The notes beneath the pieces were generated by a model, which was given only the letters and a program-made list of their open reading frames with translations, searched no databases and was not told the DNA's origin. Positions 1 through 8,953 of a stretch of DNA of 64,000 nucleotides are shown in pieces; position 1 is the first letter of the stretch; every line of letters begins with the position of its first letter. A program made the translations under genes and the position numbers. This DNA is from Bacteroidota bacterium (GTDB lineage: Bacteria; Bacteroidota; Bacteroidia; Bacteroidales; F082), in the NCBI GenBank assembly GCA_016845175.1, contig JAERTD010000026.1, positions 212,278-276,277 on the forward strand, in the 5' to 3' direction.

Positions 1-1679
1 ACAAGCAGAGAAAAATCAATATAACTAAGGTTGTAATTGACCTGATCCACTTTGTAAAAGGTTTCCATGCCTTCCTTTAGTTTTATTTTGTTGAACTGAC
101 GTCCGGCTCTCACTTGCAGCATGGTGTTTTTTAGCGGCGACCAGGATAAAGCGGCATTAAAGTCGACTTCTGATATCAGGAAGTGTCCCAGCGTATAGGT
201 AATATCTTCTTCTGTGATGATGTCAGGCATCTTGGTCACCTGCCCATAGGTATTTAAGGAAATGGCAAGTTTCTTTGTCTTTGTTGGGTAGTACTGATAA
301 CTCAAAAGCCCTCTCGGATTAGCCGAAATGGAAACCTTTGCGATGGCTTTAGTTGAATGTATCAGGAAATCCTTAAATGCCACATGGAAAAGCGCATTGG
401 GACCATAGGCATTGTCATAGTGTAAACCCAGGCTCAAATAACCCCGTGCACCCTCATCTACCTTTAAAATCAGGGTGTTTTCTTCATTGGATCTTTGAAT
501 TTGATAGCTCACCTGATTAAACTGGCAGGTGGCATACAGTTTTTTAATCCCCTTGTCTATTAGCTGGGCATTCATGTATGAAGACTTTTCAAGTCCACTC
601 AATTTGATAATGGTATTGCTGTCAAATCCCCGATTACCTTCCACCACAATAGTTGTTATGAAGATGCTGGTAGTATCCATACTGGCGGAAAACCTTAATT
701 TGGGTTGTTGCAACTGGCCCAGGCGCTTCATGGATTCAAAAACAACGGAGTCGCGGGCAGCGAGTTCGCCTGCATCAATTATATTCTTTGCTTTGTTAAA
801 ATTCTCGGCTCCCAGATTGCCCAATTCCGGTAGAATGTAGACATCGGTCTTTTCCATTTGAATTCTGGCATCGGTAATGCTTTGCAAAGCCGAACTTCTG
901 GCCAGAATTTTCACCATGGATCGCAGGTCTTCCTTTTTGGGATTTTCATCAAATCCTGTATACACACCAATAATAATATCAGCACCCATATCCAGACATT
1001 CCTGAACCGGGTAGTTGATGGTCATTCCGCCGTCTATCAATAACATGGTATCCTTTTCTACGGCAGCAAATACAGTGGGTATGGACATACTGGCTCTCAT
1101 GGCTTCGGCCAGATTGCCATCCTTAAATACTACTGGTTTTCCTGAAATCACATCTGTTGCTACGCATCGGTAGGGGATTGGAAAATCATCAAAACTATCA
1201 TATGCATGACTGGGCCAGGTGAGTTCAGTCAACAGGTCTTGAATCTTTTGCCCTTTGATCATTCCAGTAGGCAAACTAAGTTTGGCGCCTTTAAGAAATT
1301 CCATTTTTAACGGATAGCCAGGATAGTCGTCCTTATTAAAAATGGGGATGTCTTTCAGAGTAATCTTATCTGTTAATAAGTCATTCCAATCAGCTGCTAC
1401 CACAAGGGTTTCCAGTTCTTCAGCAGAATATCCAAGGGCGTAGAGACCTGCAACTATTGAACCCATACTGGTCCCTGTAATATAGTCAGGCCGGATCCCA
1501 GCTTCTTCCAGTACTTTGAGTACGCCAATATGCGCAAATCCTTTGGCTCCGCCACCACTTAGTACCACTCCAATTTTAGGTGTACTCTGGCTTACAAGAT
1601 CGTTCTTTTGCTGAGCAGCGGACCTTAAAGACATACCTAGCATTATGAATAATAAACTTATGAAGATGAGGGCCTTCAT
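1..1679 (-). CDS. Patatin-like phospholipase with outer-membrane barrel, 3' end outside window
   Basis: Partial gene: 559 codons are visible and no stop is reached before the window edge. An N-terminal signal peptide of about 22 residues is followed by a patatin hydrolase domain with the glycine-rich oxyanion motif GGGAKG (residues 42-47), the nucleophile elbow GTSMG (Ser71) and the catalytic Asp in DGG (216-218). From about residue 300 on the protein becomes rich in short strands, as expected for the POTRA plus beta-barrel part of PlpD-type outer-membrane phospholipases; this second assignment is inference from composition and family knowledge. It probably hydrolyses phospholipid acyl chains at or outside the outer membrane. 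The chosen ATG is directly followed by the signal peptide. A 17-bp inverted repeat lies 30 nt upstream. Confidence 0.88.
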   Translation of the reverse strand, partial: MKALIFISLLFIMLGMSLRSAAQQKNDLVSQSTPKIGVVLSGGGAKGFAHIGVLKVLEEAGIRPDYITGTSMGSIVAGLYALGYSAEELETLVVAADWNDLLTDKITLKDIPIFNKDDYPGYPLKMEFLKGAKLSLPTGMIKGQKIQDLLTELTWPSHAYDSFDDFPIPYRCVATDVISGKPVVFKDGNLAEAMRASMSIPTVFAAVEKDTMLLIDGGMTINYPVQECLDMGADIIIGVYTGFDENPKKEDLRSMVKILARSSALQSITDARIQMEKTDVYILPELGNLGAENFNKAKNIIDAGELAARDSVVFESMKRLGQLQQPKLRFSASMDTTSIFITTIVVEGNRGFDSNTIIKLSGLEKSSYMNAQLIDKGIKKLYATCQFNQVSYQIQRSNEENTLILKVDEGARGYLSLGLHYDNAYGPNALFHVAFKDFLIHSTKAIAKVSISANPRGLLSYQYYPTKTKKLAISLNTYGQVTKMPDIITEEDITYTLGHFLISEVDFNAALSWSPLKNTMLQVRAGRQFNKIKLKEGMETFYKVDQVNYNLSYIDFSLL

Positions 1680-1708
1680 CAAAGCAGGGTTTCGTTGTAG
1701 TTGGGTTG

Positions 1709-1725
1709 TTGGCTAAATTAGCCAA
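1709..1725. promoter_or_regulatory. Inverted repeat upstream of the patatin gene
   Basis: TTGGCTA-AAT-TAGCCAA is a perfect 7-bp dyad with a 3-nt centre. Read on the minus strand it overlaps TAATTTAG, a near match to the Bacteroidota -7 box TAnnTTTG. It may be an operator. The dyad is seen; the function is inferred. Confidence 0.35.
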
Positions 1726-1779
1726 ATTCTAGAGGAATGACAAGAATCCAGGGAAGGGGTCGCAAATCTTCAGCAAAAA

Positions 1780-2286
1780 TCAGCTACTATATAATAATTC
1801 TTTATAAATGTTGAAGTTAACTTCATCAAAACAAACGAAATACACCGACTCCGGGTGATTATCATAGGCAGAAAACTCTTTAATCGTATCGATGGCTATT
1901 GTTGCTGCTTCCCTTTTGGGGAAACCATAGATGCCTGTACTGATATTGGGGAAGGCAATGGATTTGCATTTATTTTCAATGGCAAGGTTCATGGCAGTTT
2001 GGTAGCAACTTTTAAGTAGTTCAGCTTCCTGGTTTTGTCCTCCACGCCATATCGGCCCTACACTGTGAATAACATATTTAGCCGGTAATTGATAAGCATC
2101 AGTAATTTTAGATTGACCGGTGGGACAGCCATTTAGTTTCTGACAGGCTTCTATTAGCTGGGGGCCTGCTGCACGATGAATCGCTCCATCCACTCCGCCA
2201 CCACCAGCGAGTTTGCTATTTGCAGCGTTGGCAATGGCATCAACCTTTAGGGTAGTAATATCAGTTTGCAGAAGTAGTATTTCCAT
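1780..2286 (-). CDS. Macrodomain protein, probable O-acetyl-ADP-ribose deacetylase
   Basis: 168 residues, the size of a stand-alone macrodomain. The ADP-ribose-binding signatures are clear: NAANSKLAGGGGVDGAIH near residues 20-38 and PNISTGIYGFP near residues 113-123. Family members bind ADP-ribose derivatives and many (YmdB type) remove acetyl or ADP-ribosyl groups from small molecules or proteins; the exact substrate cannot be read from sequence. The protein is cytoplasmic with no signal peptide. The stop lies 100 nt from the patatin start, so the two may or may not share a transcript. The downstream neighbour on the chromosome is unrelated, giving no functional hint. Confidence 0.9.
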   Translation of the reverse strand: MEILLLQTDITTLKVDAIANAANSKLAGGGGVDGAIHRAAGPQLIEACQKLNGCPTGQSKITDAYQLPAKYVIHSVGPIWRGGQNQEAELLKSCYQTAMNLAIENKCKSIAFPNISTGIYGFPKREAATIAIDTIKEFSAYDNHPESVYFVCFDEVNFNIYKELLYSS

Positions 2287-2343
2287 GTTACTAAGGGTTT
2301 TAATGTTAAGTGGAAGGTATCTCCAGAAGAGATAAGCCAGAGA

Positions 2344-3705
2344 CTAAGCTTTTTTCACTACCAATTGTGCATTATGGTAATCCACAACTTTAATGGCTTC
2401 ATCTTTTTCAATGAAACCTACGATGGCAGTTGCATCAAATAATTCTCCATCAATCTCAACTTTACCTGCCGGTCGTAGAATGGTTCTGGCCCTGCCTGTT
2501 TTTCCAAGCATTTCTTTATAAACATCAGTGGCGGAGGTGTAACCTTCCTCTGCTTGCTGAGTTTTTGCCAAGGATAAATTACTGAAATTGCTTGAAGTCA
2601 TTAATTGCTTGGTGAGTATCAGTGAGAGGGTTATGGACAAAAACAAAGCAATAATGACAACAAAAAAGGCTCTTACTAATAGTGATAAATCATAATCAAA
2701 GCTGCCGGGACCGATGGTTCCCACCATCGAAAGGGTTAGCCCGGTGATCATAAGTAAACCACCCAAGATACCAGCTACGCCAAAGCCGGGTATGACAAAT
2801 ATTTCCACAGCTACCAGAATCAATCCGACAATGAACAACAATATTTCCCAATTGTTGGCCAGGCCTTCTAAATAAAGTGGGGCGAAATATAATAAAGCGG
2901 CCACAACAGATGCTGCAATGGGGAATCCAACACCTGGAGTCTGCAATTCAAAATAAATCCCACCAATGATAATCATAATAAGCACACCGCTGACCATGGG
3001 GTTGATTAGAAAACCAATGATCTTATCAGTGGCTGTAAGTTCATGGTTGGTGATTTCATAGTTTTCAATACCATTTAACTCCAGAAGTTCTTCAATGGAA
3101 TTGGCTTCAGCTTCACAAAATCCATAAGCTATAGCCTCAGAACTTGTCAGGGTGAGGACTTCTCCGGTGTCACTAATGCCGGCAACATAAACTTTATGGT
3201 CAACCATAGATTGCGCAATATCAGGATCTCTGTCTTTGGCTTCAGCGGTTGCCCGCATCATAGAGCGCATATAAGATTGATATTTATCAGGCATTTGTTC
3301 TCCCTGCTGATTGACTACAGTGGCTGCTCCAATACTGGATCCGGGGGCCATATAAATGCTGTCGCAGGCTATGGAAATTAAGGCTCCTGCAGAAGCTGCG
3401 TTGTTGTCGATGAAAACATAGACAGGTATATCAGTATTGAGAATTTTAGTTCTGATGGAATCAGCAGCATCCAGCATGCCTCCATAGGTGTTCATTTGGA
3501 TAAGGATGAGGTCTGCTTCTTCTTCTATGGCAGTATTAATGGCCAATTTGGTGGTCCGCCAAACTGGAGGTGCTATCATTTCCTTGATCCCGAAGGAGTA
3601 TATTTTCACAGGCTCCGTGGTATCAGCGTTCAAGCTCTTTGCTGAAGTATTGAACAGAAACAGCAGGCAGTAAAAAATGAGTGTGATATGGGAAAGTCTG
3701 GTCAT
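2344..3705 (-). CDS. NfeD-family membrane-bound serine protease (ClpP class)
   Basis: 453 residues from the chosen ATG, which follows the DUF2061 stop after one nucleotide and opens a normal signal peptide; a longer reading frame starting at 3840 exists but its first 45 residues are low-complexity and overlap the upstream gene. Order of domains: signal peptide, ClpP-like protease with catalytic Ser105 in NNAASAGAL, a central block of about five membrane segments (roughly 235-380), and a C-terminal OB-fold NfeD domain. Full-length NfeD proteases are membrane-anchored and are known to cleave stomatin-like partners; no stomatin gene lies next to it here. Probably translationally coupled to the DUF2061 gene. 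Confidence 0.9.
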   Translation of the reverse strand: MTRLSHITLIFYCLLFLFNTSAKSLNADTTEPVKIYSFGIKEMIAPPVWRTTKLAINTAIEEEADLILIQMNTYGGMLDAADSIRTKILNTDIPVYVFIDNNAASAGALISIACDSIYMAPGSSIGAATVVNQQGEQMPDKYQSYMRSMMRATAEAKDRDPDIAQSMVDHKVYVAGISDTGEVLTLTSSEAIAYGFCEAEANSIEELLELNGIENYEITNHELTATDKIIGFLINPMVSGVLIMIIIGGIYFELQTPGVGFPIAASVVAALLYFAPLYLEGLANNWEILLFIVGLILVAVEIFVIPGFGVAGILGGLLMITGLTLSMVGTIGPGSFDYDLSLLVRAFFVVIIALFLSITLSLILTKQLMTSSNFSNLSLAKTQQAEEGYTSATDVYKEMLGKTGRARTILRPAGKVEIDGELFDATAIVGFIEKDEAIKVVDYHNAQLVVKKA

Positions 3706-3706
3706 C

Positions 3707-4027
3707 TTAATGGTCTTTGAGTTGCTGATTGTGTGCCTGTCTGTATTTCCTCCTCCAGGCCCTGCGGCTCCAGTATTTCCCCCAGGTAATATTAGTCCAC
3801 ATCCTTTCATGGAAATAATAGAATACCAGCTTGGCAACAATATCTATACTGGTCACGAAGGAGGCCGTTTCAAGGACTTCCTCTATAGCCTTTTCCGTAT
3901 ATTGTCGGAATATTACAAAGGTAATTATAAAGGTAGTTCCCGAAGCAATAAGACGCCAGCTGATGGCTTTAAGGACGCTTCTTGTGGGGCTGTCTTTACC
4001 TTTTCTCATATTTCTTTGTGCGGCCAT
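3707..4027 (-). CDS. DUF2061 family small membrane protein
   Basis: 106 residues. It carries the DUF2061 pattern: RSVLKAISWRLIASGTTF in the first membrane segment, then IVAKLVFYYFHERMWTNI with WG in the second. Two hydrophobic segments are flanked by strongly basic ends (the C-terminus is very rich in Arg and Lys). The family is of unknown function; in some bacteria it sits near or is fused to sulfate-assimilation genes, but nothing of that kind is present here. It is the first gene of a tight pair with the NfeD protease (stop and next ATG separated by one base). Confidence 0.85.
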   Translation of the reverse strand: MAAQRNMRKGKDSPTRSVLKAISWRLIASGTTFIITFVIFRQYTEKAIEEVLETASFVTSIDIVAKLVFYYFHERMWTNITWGKYWSRRAWRRKYRQAHNQQLKDH

Positions 4028-4139
4028 GGCTTCATTTTAAGGGATAACAATATTACAAAAAAAGCATATGTCAAGGCCTGTAATCCTTAGTTATGATTCA
4101 TAGTGATCTAAAGTGTGTTTCTATGTCAGGTTCAGATGC

Positions 4140-4931
4140 TTATTTGAAGTAGTGATTTAGAATTTTGGAGAACTCATCATGAGTGTGCCCATTGGAGGCA
4201 ATGATTTCCCTTCCAAAAACAAAGTCGGCACCGCCCTTAAAGTCACTCATTTGCCCTCCTGCCTGTTGTACAATAAACGCACCCGCTGCTACATCCCATG
4301 GATTTAATCCGTACTCATAAAAACCTTCAAAACGCCCACAAGCAACATATGCCAGATCAACTGCTGCTGATCCCAGGCGGCGAATACCTCTGGTTTGGCG
4401 CATAAGGTGCTGTAGGACTGCCATATAGGCTTCTAATTTATCGTAGTCATGATAAGGGAAGCCCGTGGCTATGAGTGAATTGGACAACTTTTCAGTAGTA
4501 GAAACCTGTATTTTTTCTCCATTACAAAAGGCTGGCGCATGTTCCCAGGAATAGAAGCATTCATCACGATTAACCTCATGGACCACCCCCAACACAAGGA
4601 TGTTGTTTCTCATTAAGGCAATGGAAATGGAATATACCGGTATCCCATGAATGAAATTAGTGGTGCCGTCGAGTGGGTCGATTATCCAATTATATAGTTC
4701 ATTTTGTTTGAGACCCTGGTTCTCTTCTGCTATGAAACCAGCTTCAGGAAGTAATAAACCTAGTTTCGAAATGAGCTGTTTTTCAGCCTGTTGGTCTACA
4801 TAACTAACTAGGTCATGCAGTCCTTTTTCCTTAACGTGGTCAGTTGAGAATGATTGAGCTTCCTCTTGAATATATGTACCGACCGTTCTGGTGAGCTCAC
4901 AAACCTCCAAACATATTTTTTCAAGATTCAT
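4140..4931 (-). CDS. suhB: Inositol monophosphatase family protein (SuhB-like)
   Basis: 263 residues, the normal size of the family. Metal-binding motifs are intact: FIAEENQG (first Glu pair), IDPLDGTTNF (Asp-Pro-Leu-Asp-Gly-Thr core) and NPWDVAAGAFIVQQAGG near the C-terminus. These Mg2+/Li+-sensitive phosphatases act on inositol-1-phosphate and related sugar phosphates; in E. coli SuhB also binds the rRNA antitermination complex. Which role applies here is not visible. The gene overlaps the 3' end of lgt by 11 nt, so the two are co-transcribed and probably translationally coupled. Confidence 0.9.
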   Translation of the reverse strand: MNLEKICLEVCELTRTVGTYIQEEAQSFSTDHVKEKGLHDLVSYVDQQAEKQLISKLGLLLPEAGFIAEENQGLKQNELYNWIIDPLDGTTNFIHGIPVYSISIALMRNNILVLGVVHEVNRDECFYSWEHAPAFCNGEKIQVSTTEKLSNSLIATGFPYHDYDKLEAYMAVLQHLMRQTRGIRRLGSAAVDLAYVACGRFEGFYEYGLNPWDVAAGAFIVQQAGGQMSDFKGGADFVFGREIIASNGHTHDEFSKILNHYFK

Positions 4932-6087
4932 TCCTGCCTTTTATTTGATCGTATTTCTTAAGGATTATCCACAAACCAATACCTGTAAGTATAAGTATAC
5001 TTGAGATGATTTCAGCCTGAGTTACTTGTAAGCCAAGAAAGTCAAACACATTGTTTACCCTGATTTTCTCAATCAGAAAGCGTTCGCTTCCATTGGCTAT
5101 GAGGTATATGGCAAAAAGTACTCCTGCGGTTTTAATCCGTTTTCTAATGCACCACAAAAAGACAAATATCAGCAGCGCCATGGTGGTTTCATAGATAGGG
5201 GTGGGGAAGACTGGTTCTGCCAGTTTATAGCAATATTCACCAGTGCAGTCGGGAATGGGGATGCCTCTTTTGAGAATATTATGTGGATAGTCATAGGCCC
5301 AAAGCCAGTCGGGCAGGAATGATATCCAGGAAGGTTTGTCCAGCATGTTCACGATGCCCCAGTCGCCATCTCCGGAAACCTGACAGCCGATTCTGCCAAT
5401 ACCATACGAAAGAATAAGGGAAGGCGCTATGGCATCAGCCAACTGGCGCCATCTGATGTTGTTTTTCTCACCATAAAAGGCCACAGCAAAAGTAGCTGTT
5501 ATCAGGCCACCGTAAAAAGTCAATCCGCTAAAGGATACCAATGCCTCCATGGGATCTGCAACAAAATCATCCCAGTTCTCAAACCAATGAAATACCTTGG
5601 CACCCAGAATACCAAACACTACAGCTACAAATACGATGGGCCACGTATGTTCCTGAGCATGAATAGTTCTAACTTCCTCCTTGGGAGGAGAAAGTTTCTT
5701 TTTATCCTTGCTATAGTAAATATAGTAGGTGTAGCCAGCTGCCAAAAGCAATCCAAGCCACCAGGATCCCCTTCCTGAAAAAACAAAAGCTTGTGGATTA
5801 GATGCAAAAGCACTGTATTCAAGTATAAACCCACCAATTTTAAATCCCACCAACAAACTGATGACAAAGCTTAAAGCCAGTTCCGTAAGGCTGGCAGGCT
5901 CACCCACCATAACTTTCTTTTGTTTGGGGATGATGAGGCCTTTATGCTCCCTTCGTTTCAGTTCATGGTAAAGAAAATAGGCTCCGCAAAGGAATGCCAT
6001 GGCTACAAAAAAACCATAGCTTTGAATGGGTAGGTTTATATTGGTTCCAAACCAATCATTGATCAAATCACTAATTTTTGGGTACAT
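4921..6087 (-). CDS. lgt: Prolipoprotein diacylglyceryl transferase
   Basis: 388 residues, polytopic membrane protein. The Lgt signature appears as GIGRIGCQVSGDGDWG around residues 228-243, with GGLITATFAV upstream and conserved aromatic segments downstream. Lgt transfers diacylglycerol from phosphatidylglycerol to the lipobox cysteine of prolipoproteins; BamD at 33373 and several other lipoproteins in this window would be substrates. It is longer than the E. coli enzyme because of an inserted, partly charged segment between about residues 45 and 150, which I understand to be common in Bacteroidota. A -7 box TACTTTTG (6119-6126, minus) lies about 30 nt before the ATG. Overlaps suhB by 11 nt. 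Confidence 0.92.
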   Translation of the reverse strand: MYPKISDLINDWFGTNINLPIQSYGFFVAMAFLCGAYFLYHELKRREHKGLIIPKQKKVMVGEPASLTELALSFVISLLVGFKIGGFILEYSAFASNPQAFVFSGRGSWWLGLLLAAGYTYYIYYSKDKKKLSPPKEEVRTIHAQEHTWPIVFVAVVFGILGAKVFHWFENWDDFVADPMEALVSFSGLTFYGGLITATFAVAFYGEKNNIRWRQLADAIAPSLILSYGIGRIGCQVSGDGDWGIVNMLDKPSWISFLPDWLWAYDYPHNILKRGIPIPDCTGEYCYKLAEPVFPTPIYETTMALLIFVFLWCIRKRIKTAGVLFAIYLIANGSERFLIEKIRVNNVFDFLGLQVTQAEIISSILILTGIGLWIILKKYDQIKGRNES

Positions 6088-6203
6088 ATCCCTTCATTTG
6101 TTTTACAAAACAGCATTTCAAAAGTAAGCATAAATGTCCTCTGTAAATAGCATCTTCAGTGCTTTTATCAAGGCTAAAACCGATTGCGTTAAAGAGCTGT
6201 TAG

Positions 6204-7097
6204 TTAGGCTTTTTTCTTGGCGCCCAGCAATTGTTGCCATACAATACCGGCTATTATAAATGCCAAACCAATAATGGTGGCCATTCGGATGCTTTCTCCC
6301 ACAGCCAGATGAATCCAGAAAAGGGCCAGGAAGGGCGATAGGAATATAAGGTTGCTGACTTTAGCTGTGTCGCTTGATAATTGAAGTGCCCTCAACCAAA
6401 TAACAAAAGTGATACTTAATTCAAAGGCACCAATGTAGGCAATCCCCAACCAGGCTTCTTTTGCCGGCCAGACTATACCTTTGCCCTGAATCCACAGATA
6501 GATCAACAAATACAGCAAGCCGAAGAGGATATTTAGGGTGATTTTGCCGGTTTCTTCTCTTTTGTCTTTCATGTTGAGTATCCAGTACAGTGCCCAAAAA
6601 ACAGAGCTGCCTATGGCCAGTCCAACACCTCTTGGGTTAGAGAAATTAAGATCAAGGATTTGTCCTCTGGTGCTGATGATAAGAACTCCGAAAAATGAAA
6701 TGCCAATGGCCACCAGACTCATGGCTTTTATTTTCTGTTTAAGCAGGATGATTGATAGCAGTACAAGGGCTATAGGCCAGGTGTAATTTAGCGTTCCCGC
6801 TTCCTGAGCTTCCAGTAATTCATAGGCTTTAAAAAGAATCAGATAATAAAGAAAGGGGTTAAATAGACCCATGCTTGCAGAACTAAGCAGATCTTTTAAG
6901 GATGTGTTGTGACGACTGATGCGATGCTTACTGAATCCATTAATTATGGCCAGCAATATAAACCCAAACAACCCTGACCAAAACAACAAATATTCAAAAG
7001 AAATATGGTTCAGGCTTAGTTTAAAGGCTGAACTCATGGTTGACCAAAAAAAAACTGCCAGCAATGCCAGTAAGGATGCTTTTTGTTGATTGCTCAT
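6204..7097 (-). CDS. EamA/DMT family transporter
   Basis: 297 residues with about ten hydrophobic segments arranged as two EamA repeats (first half ends near residue 135, second repeat starts near RGVGLAIGSSVFWALYWIL). The family exports or imports small metabolites such as amino acids, purines or sugars; the substrate cannot be predicted from sequence. No signal peptide beyond the first membrane segment. It stands alone between lgt and the DASS transporter with gaps of 116 and 55 nt. A second, unrelated-looking EamA protein is encoded at 62079-62993. Confidence 0.85.
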   Translation of the reverse strand: MSNQQKASLLALLAVFFWSTMSSAFKLSLNHISFEYLLFWSGLFGFILLAIINGFSKHRISRHNTSLKDLLSSASMGLFNPFLYYLILFKAYELLEAQEAGTLNYTWPIALVLLSIILLKQKIKAMSLVAIGISFFGVLIISTRGQILDLNFSNPRGVGLAIGSSVFWALYWILNMKDKREETGKITLNILFGLLYLLIYLWIQGKGIVWPAKEAWLGIAYIGAFELSITFVIWLRALQLSSDTAKVSNLIFLSPFLALFWIHLAVGESIRMATIIGLAFIIAGIVWQQLLGAKKKA

Positions 7098-7152
7098 AGG
7101 CTAAACATGAATCCTGATAAACAAAAATAGGCTAATTTGTATAGTCTGTTCA

Positions 7153-8676
7153 TTAATGAACCGCCCAGGCAGGCATTTCCATCATATTGATATTGAATAC
7201 CCACATACCCCAGAAATAAGTTAAACATGTTATGACTATGGCCCCGATAATATTTAGTATTAGACCAGTTCTGGCCATTTGCATGATGCTGATTTTATTG
7301 GAGCCAAAAACAATGGCATTGGGTGGAGTGGCCACCGGTAGCATGAAGGCCATGGAGGCTGAAATGGTAGCTGGAAGCATAAATAGCAAGGGATTCACTT
7401 GTATGCTAACTGAAAGACCCGCAAGAACTGGCAGAAGCATTTCTGTGGTGGCTGTATTAGAGGTGAGTTCTGTTAGAAATGTCATTCCCATGGCTATGAT
7501 CAGTATAATCAGAATGGGATGCAGGCTTTGTACCCCACTGAGTTGTTCGCCAAACCAAATGGAGAGTTCCGATTCTTTAAAGCCACTGGCCAACGCAAAT
7601 CCACCTCCAAAAAGTAATACAATATGCCAGGGAAGTTTCACAGCGGTGGCCCAGTCCATCAGTTTCGAGCCTTTGATGTTTCTTGATGGAATCAGGAATA
7701 GCAAAACTGCCATACCAATGGCCACCGTACCATCATTAAGATAGGAGGGTTGATCAAACAAACTGCTCCAGCCCGGAATTTGCAATGAGCCTATGTGTAA
7801 GCCGGATCGGCTTAACCAAAGTACAGCCAATAATATGAAATCGACGAATATTATTTTCTCTTCGAATGAGGCAGGTCCAAGTGCTGCATATTGATTTTTG
7901 AAGCCTTCGCCTGTAATTCCCTTCCAGGAGGTTTTGGGTTTGAATACAAAATACAAATAGACCCATACAATTAGAAAAAAGCAAATACTGATGGGAATAG
8001 CAAAAATAAACCAGCTGGAAAAGCTTATGGATGGAGCTTCCGGGAACATTATCTGAAAGATTCTTGCAAATGATAAATTGGGAGGAGTACCTACTAAGGT
8101 GGCAATGCCTCCGATGGAAGCACTATAGGCAACACCCAGCAGCAGTCCGATGGTGTATCGTTTTAAATCGGATTTTTCAATATGCTCTTCTAGTTTCTGT
8201 ACGATGGACAGTAAAATGGGAACCATCATCATGGCTGTTGCCGTATTGGAAATCCACATGGATAAAAAGGCGGTAGCAAGCATAAAACCCAACAATATTC
8301 TGGCTGGACTGGTGCCCGTGACCATTAGAATTTTCAAGGCTATGCGTTTATGCAGGTTCCATTTTTGCATGGCTAATGCCACCAGAAATCCGCCTATAAA
8401 CAAGAAAATAACATGGTTGAAATAGGTGGAAGAAACGGCTTTACCATCCATCACCCCAAACAATGGAAAGGCCACAACGGGAATAAGTGCAGTTACCGCC
8501 AAAGGGATGATTTCCGTAATCCACCAAATGGCCATGAGAATAGCAATGGCCAAGGTGTAGGTGACTTGTGGTTTGCCTGGTTCCAGATCAGCAAAAAGTA
8601 CGATGAATAAGAAACATAAGGGACCTATGAAAAGCCCAAATATCTGCTTGATAGAAAAGGGTAGTGGCTTAGTCAT
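7153..8676 (-). CDS. DASS family (SLC13) anion symporter
   Basis: 507 residues from the ATG; a TTG 15 nt further upstream could also start the frame. About twelve membrane segments. The two inverted repeats of the divalent anion/sodium symporter family are recognisable by paired SNTAT motifs: SNTATAMMMVPI in the first half and TSNTATTEMLLPV in the second, plus GGIATLVGTPPN. The family takes up C4-dicarboxylates, citrate or sulfate, usually with Na+; which anion applies here is not visible. It is transcribed away from carbamate kinase, leaving a 277-nt divergent region that holds a Rex-like operator close to arcC. Confidence 0.88.
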   Translation of the reverse strand: MTKPLPFSIKQIFGLFIGPLCFLFIVLFADLEPGKPQVTYTLAIAILMAIWWITEIIPLAVTALIPVVAFPLFGVMDGKAVSSTYFNHVIFLFIGGFLVALAMQKWNLHKRIALKILMVTGTSPARILLGFMLATAFLSMWISNTATAMMMVPILLSIVQKLEEHIEKSDLKRYTIGLLLGVAYSASIGGIATLVGTPPNLSFARIFQIMFPEAPSISFSSWFIFAIPISICFFLIVWVYLYFVFKPKTSWKGITGEGFKNQYAALGPASFEEKIIFVDFILLAVLWLSRSGLHIGSLQIPGWSSLFDQPSYLNDGTVAIGMAVLLFLIPSRNIKGSKLMDWATAVKLPWHIVLLFGGGFALASGFKESELSIWFGEQLSGVQSLHPILIILIIAMGMTFLTELTSNTATTEMLLPVLAGLSVSIQVNPLLFMLPATISASMAFMLPVATPPNAIVFGSNKISIMQMARTGLILNIIGAIVITCLTYFWGMWVFNINMMEMPAWAVH

Positions 8677-8880
8677 TTTTGCTTGAAACAATATTGGATT
8701 TTAGGTTGTGCTAATGTAAGAAAAACCTGTTGAAATGCCCACCGGGGATCAGTCGGTAATCTGAATGGGGTCAAATTAAGGCTCTGACGAAGTATAATTG
8801 AGCATGTAAAAATCGATCCGAATGTCTGGTGGATGCTGTATAAGGCTGCTAACCATAGAGTTGTTTCGTGGGAATCTATA

Positions 8881-8898
8881 TTGTTAATATTATCACAA
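8881..8898. promoter_or_regulatory. Candidate Rex operator upstream of arcC
   Basis: TTGTTAATATTATCACAA fits the Rex pattern TTGTGA-n6-TCACAA at 11 of the 12 half-site positions. It ends 18 nt before the -7-like box TATTTTCG (8917-8924) of arcC, so a bound repressor would cover the -33 region. A second dyad, TCACAAT-CA-ATTGTGA (8893-8908), shares its left half-site. The rex gene itself lies just downstream of arcC and has a similar site. Sites are seen; binding is inferred. Confidence 0.6.
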
Positions 8899-8953
8899 TC
8901 AATTGTGAATTTTTAGTATTTTCGTGGCCTTTTTCGCTAAAAAAGTAAATGAA

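Noticed and set aside
3706..3840. N-terminal extension of the NfeD protease
   Set aside because: It overlaps the DUF2061 gene, is Gly/Pro-rich and removes the signal peptide from the N-terminus; the ATG one base after the upstream stop is better.
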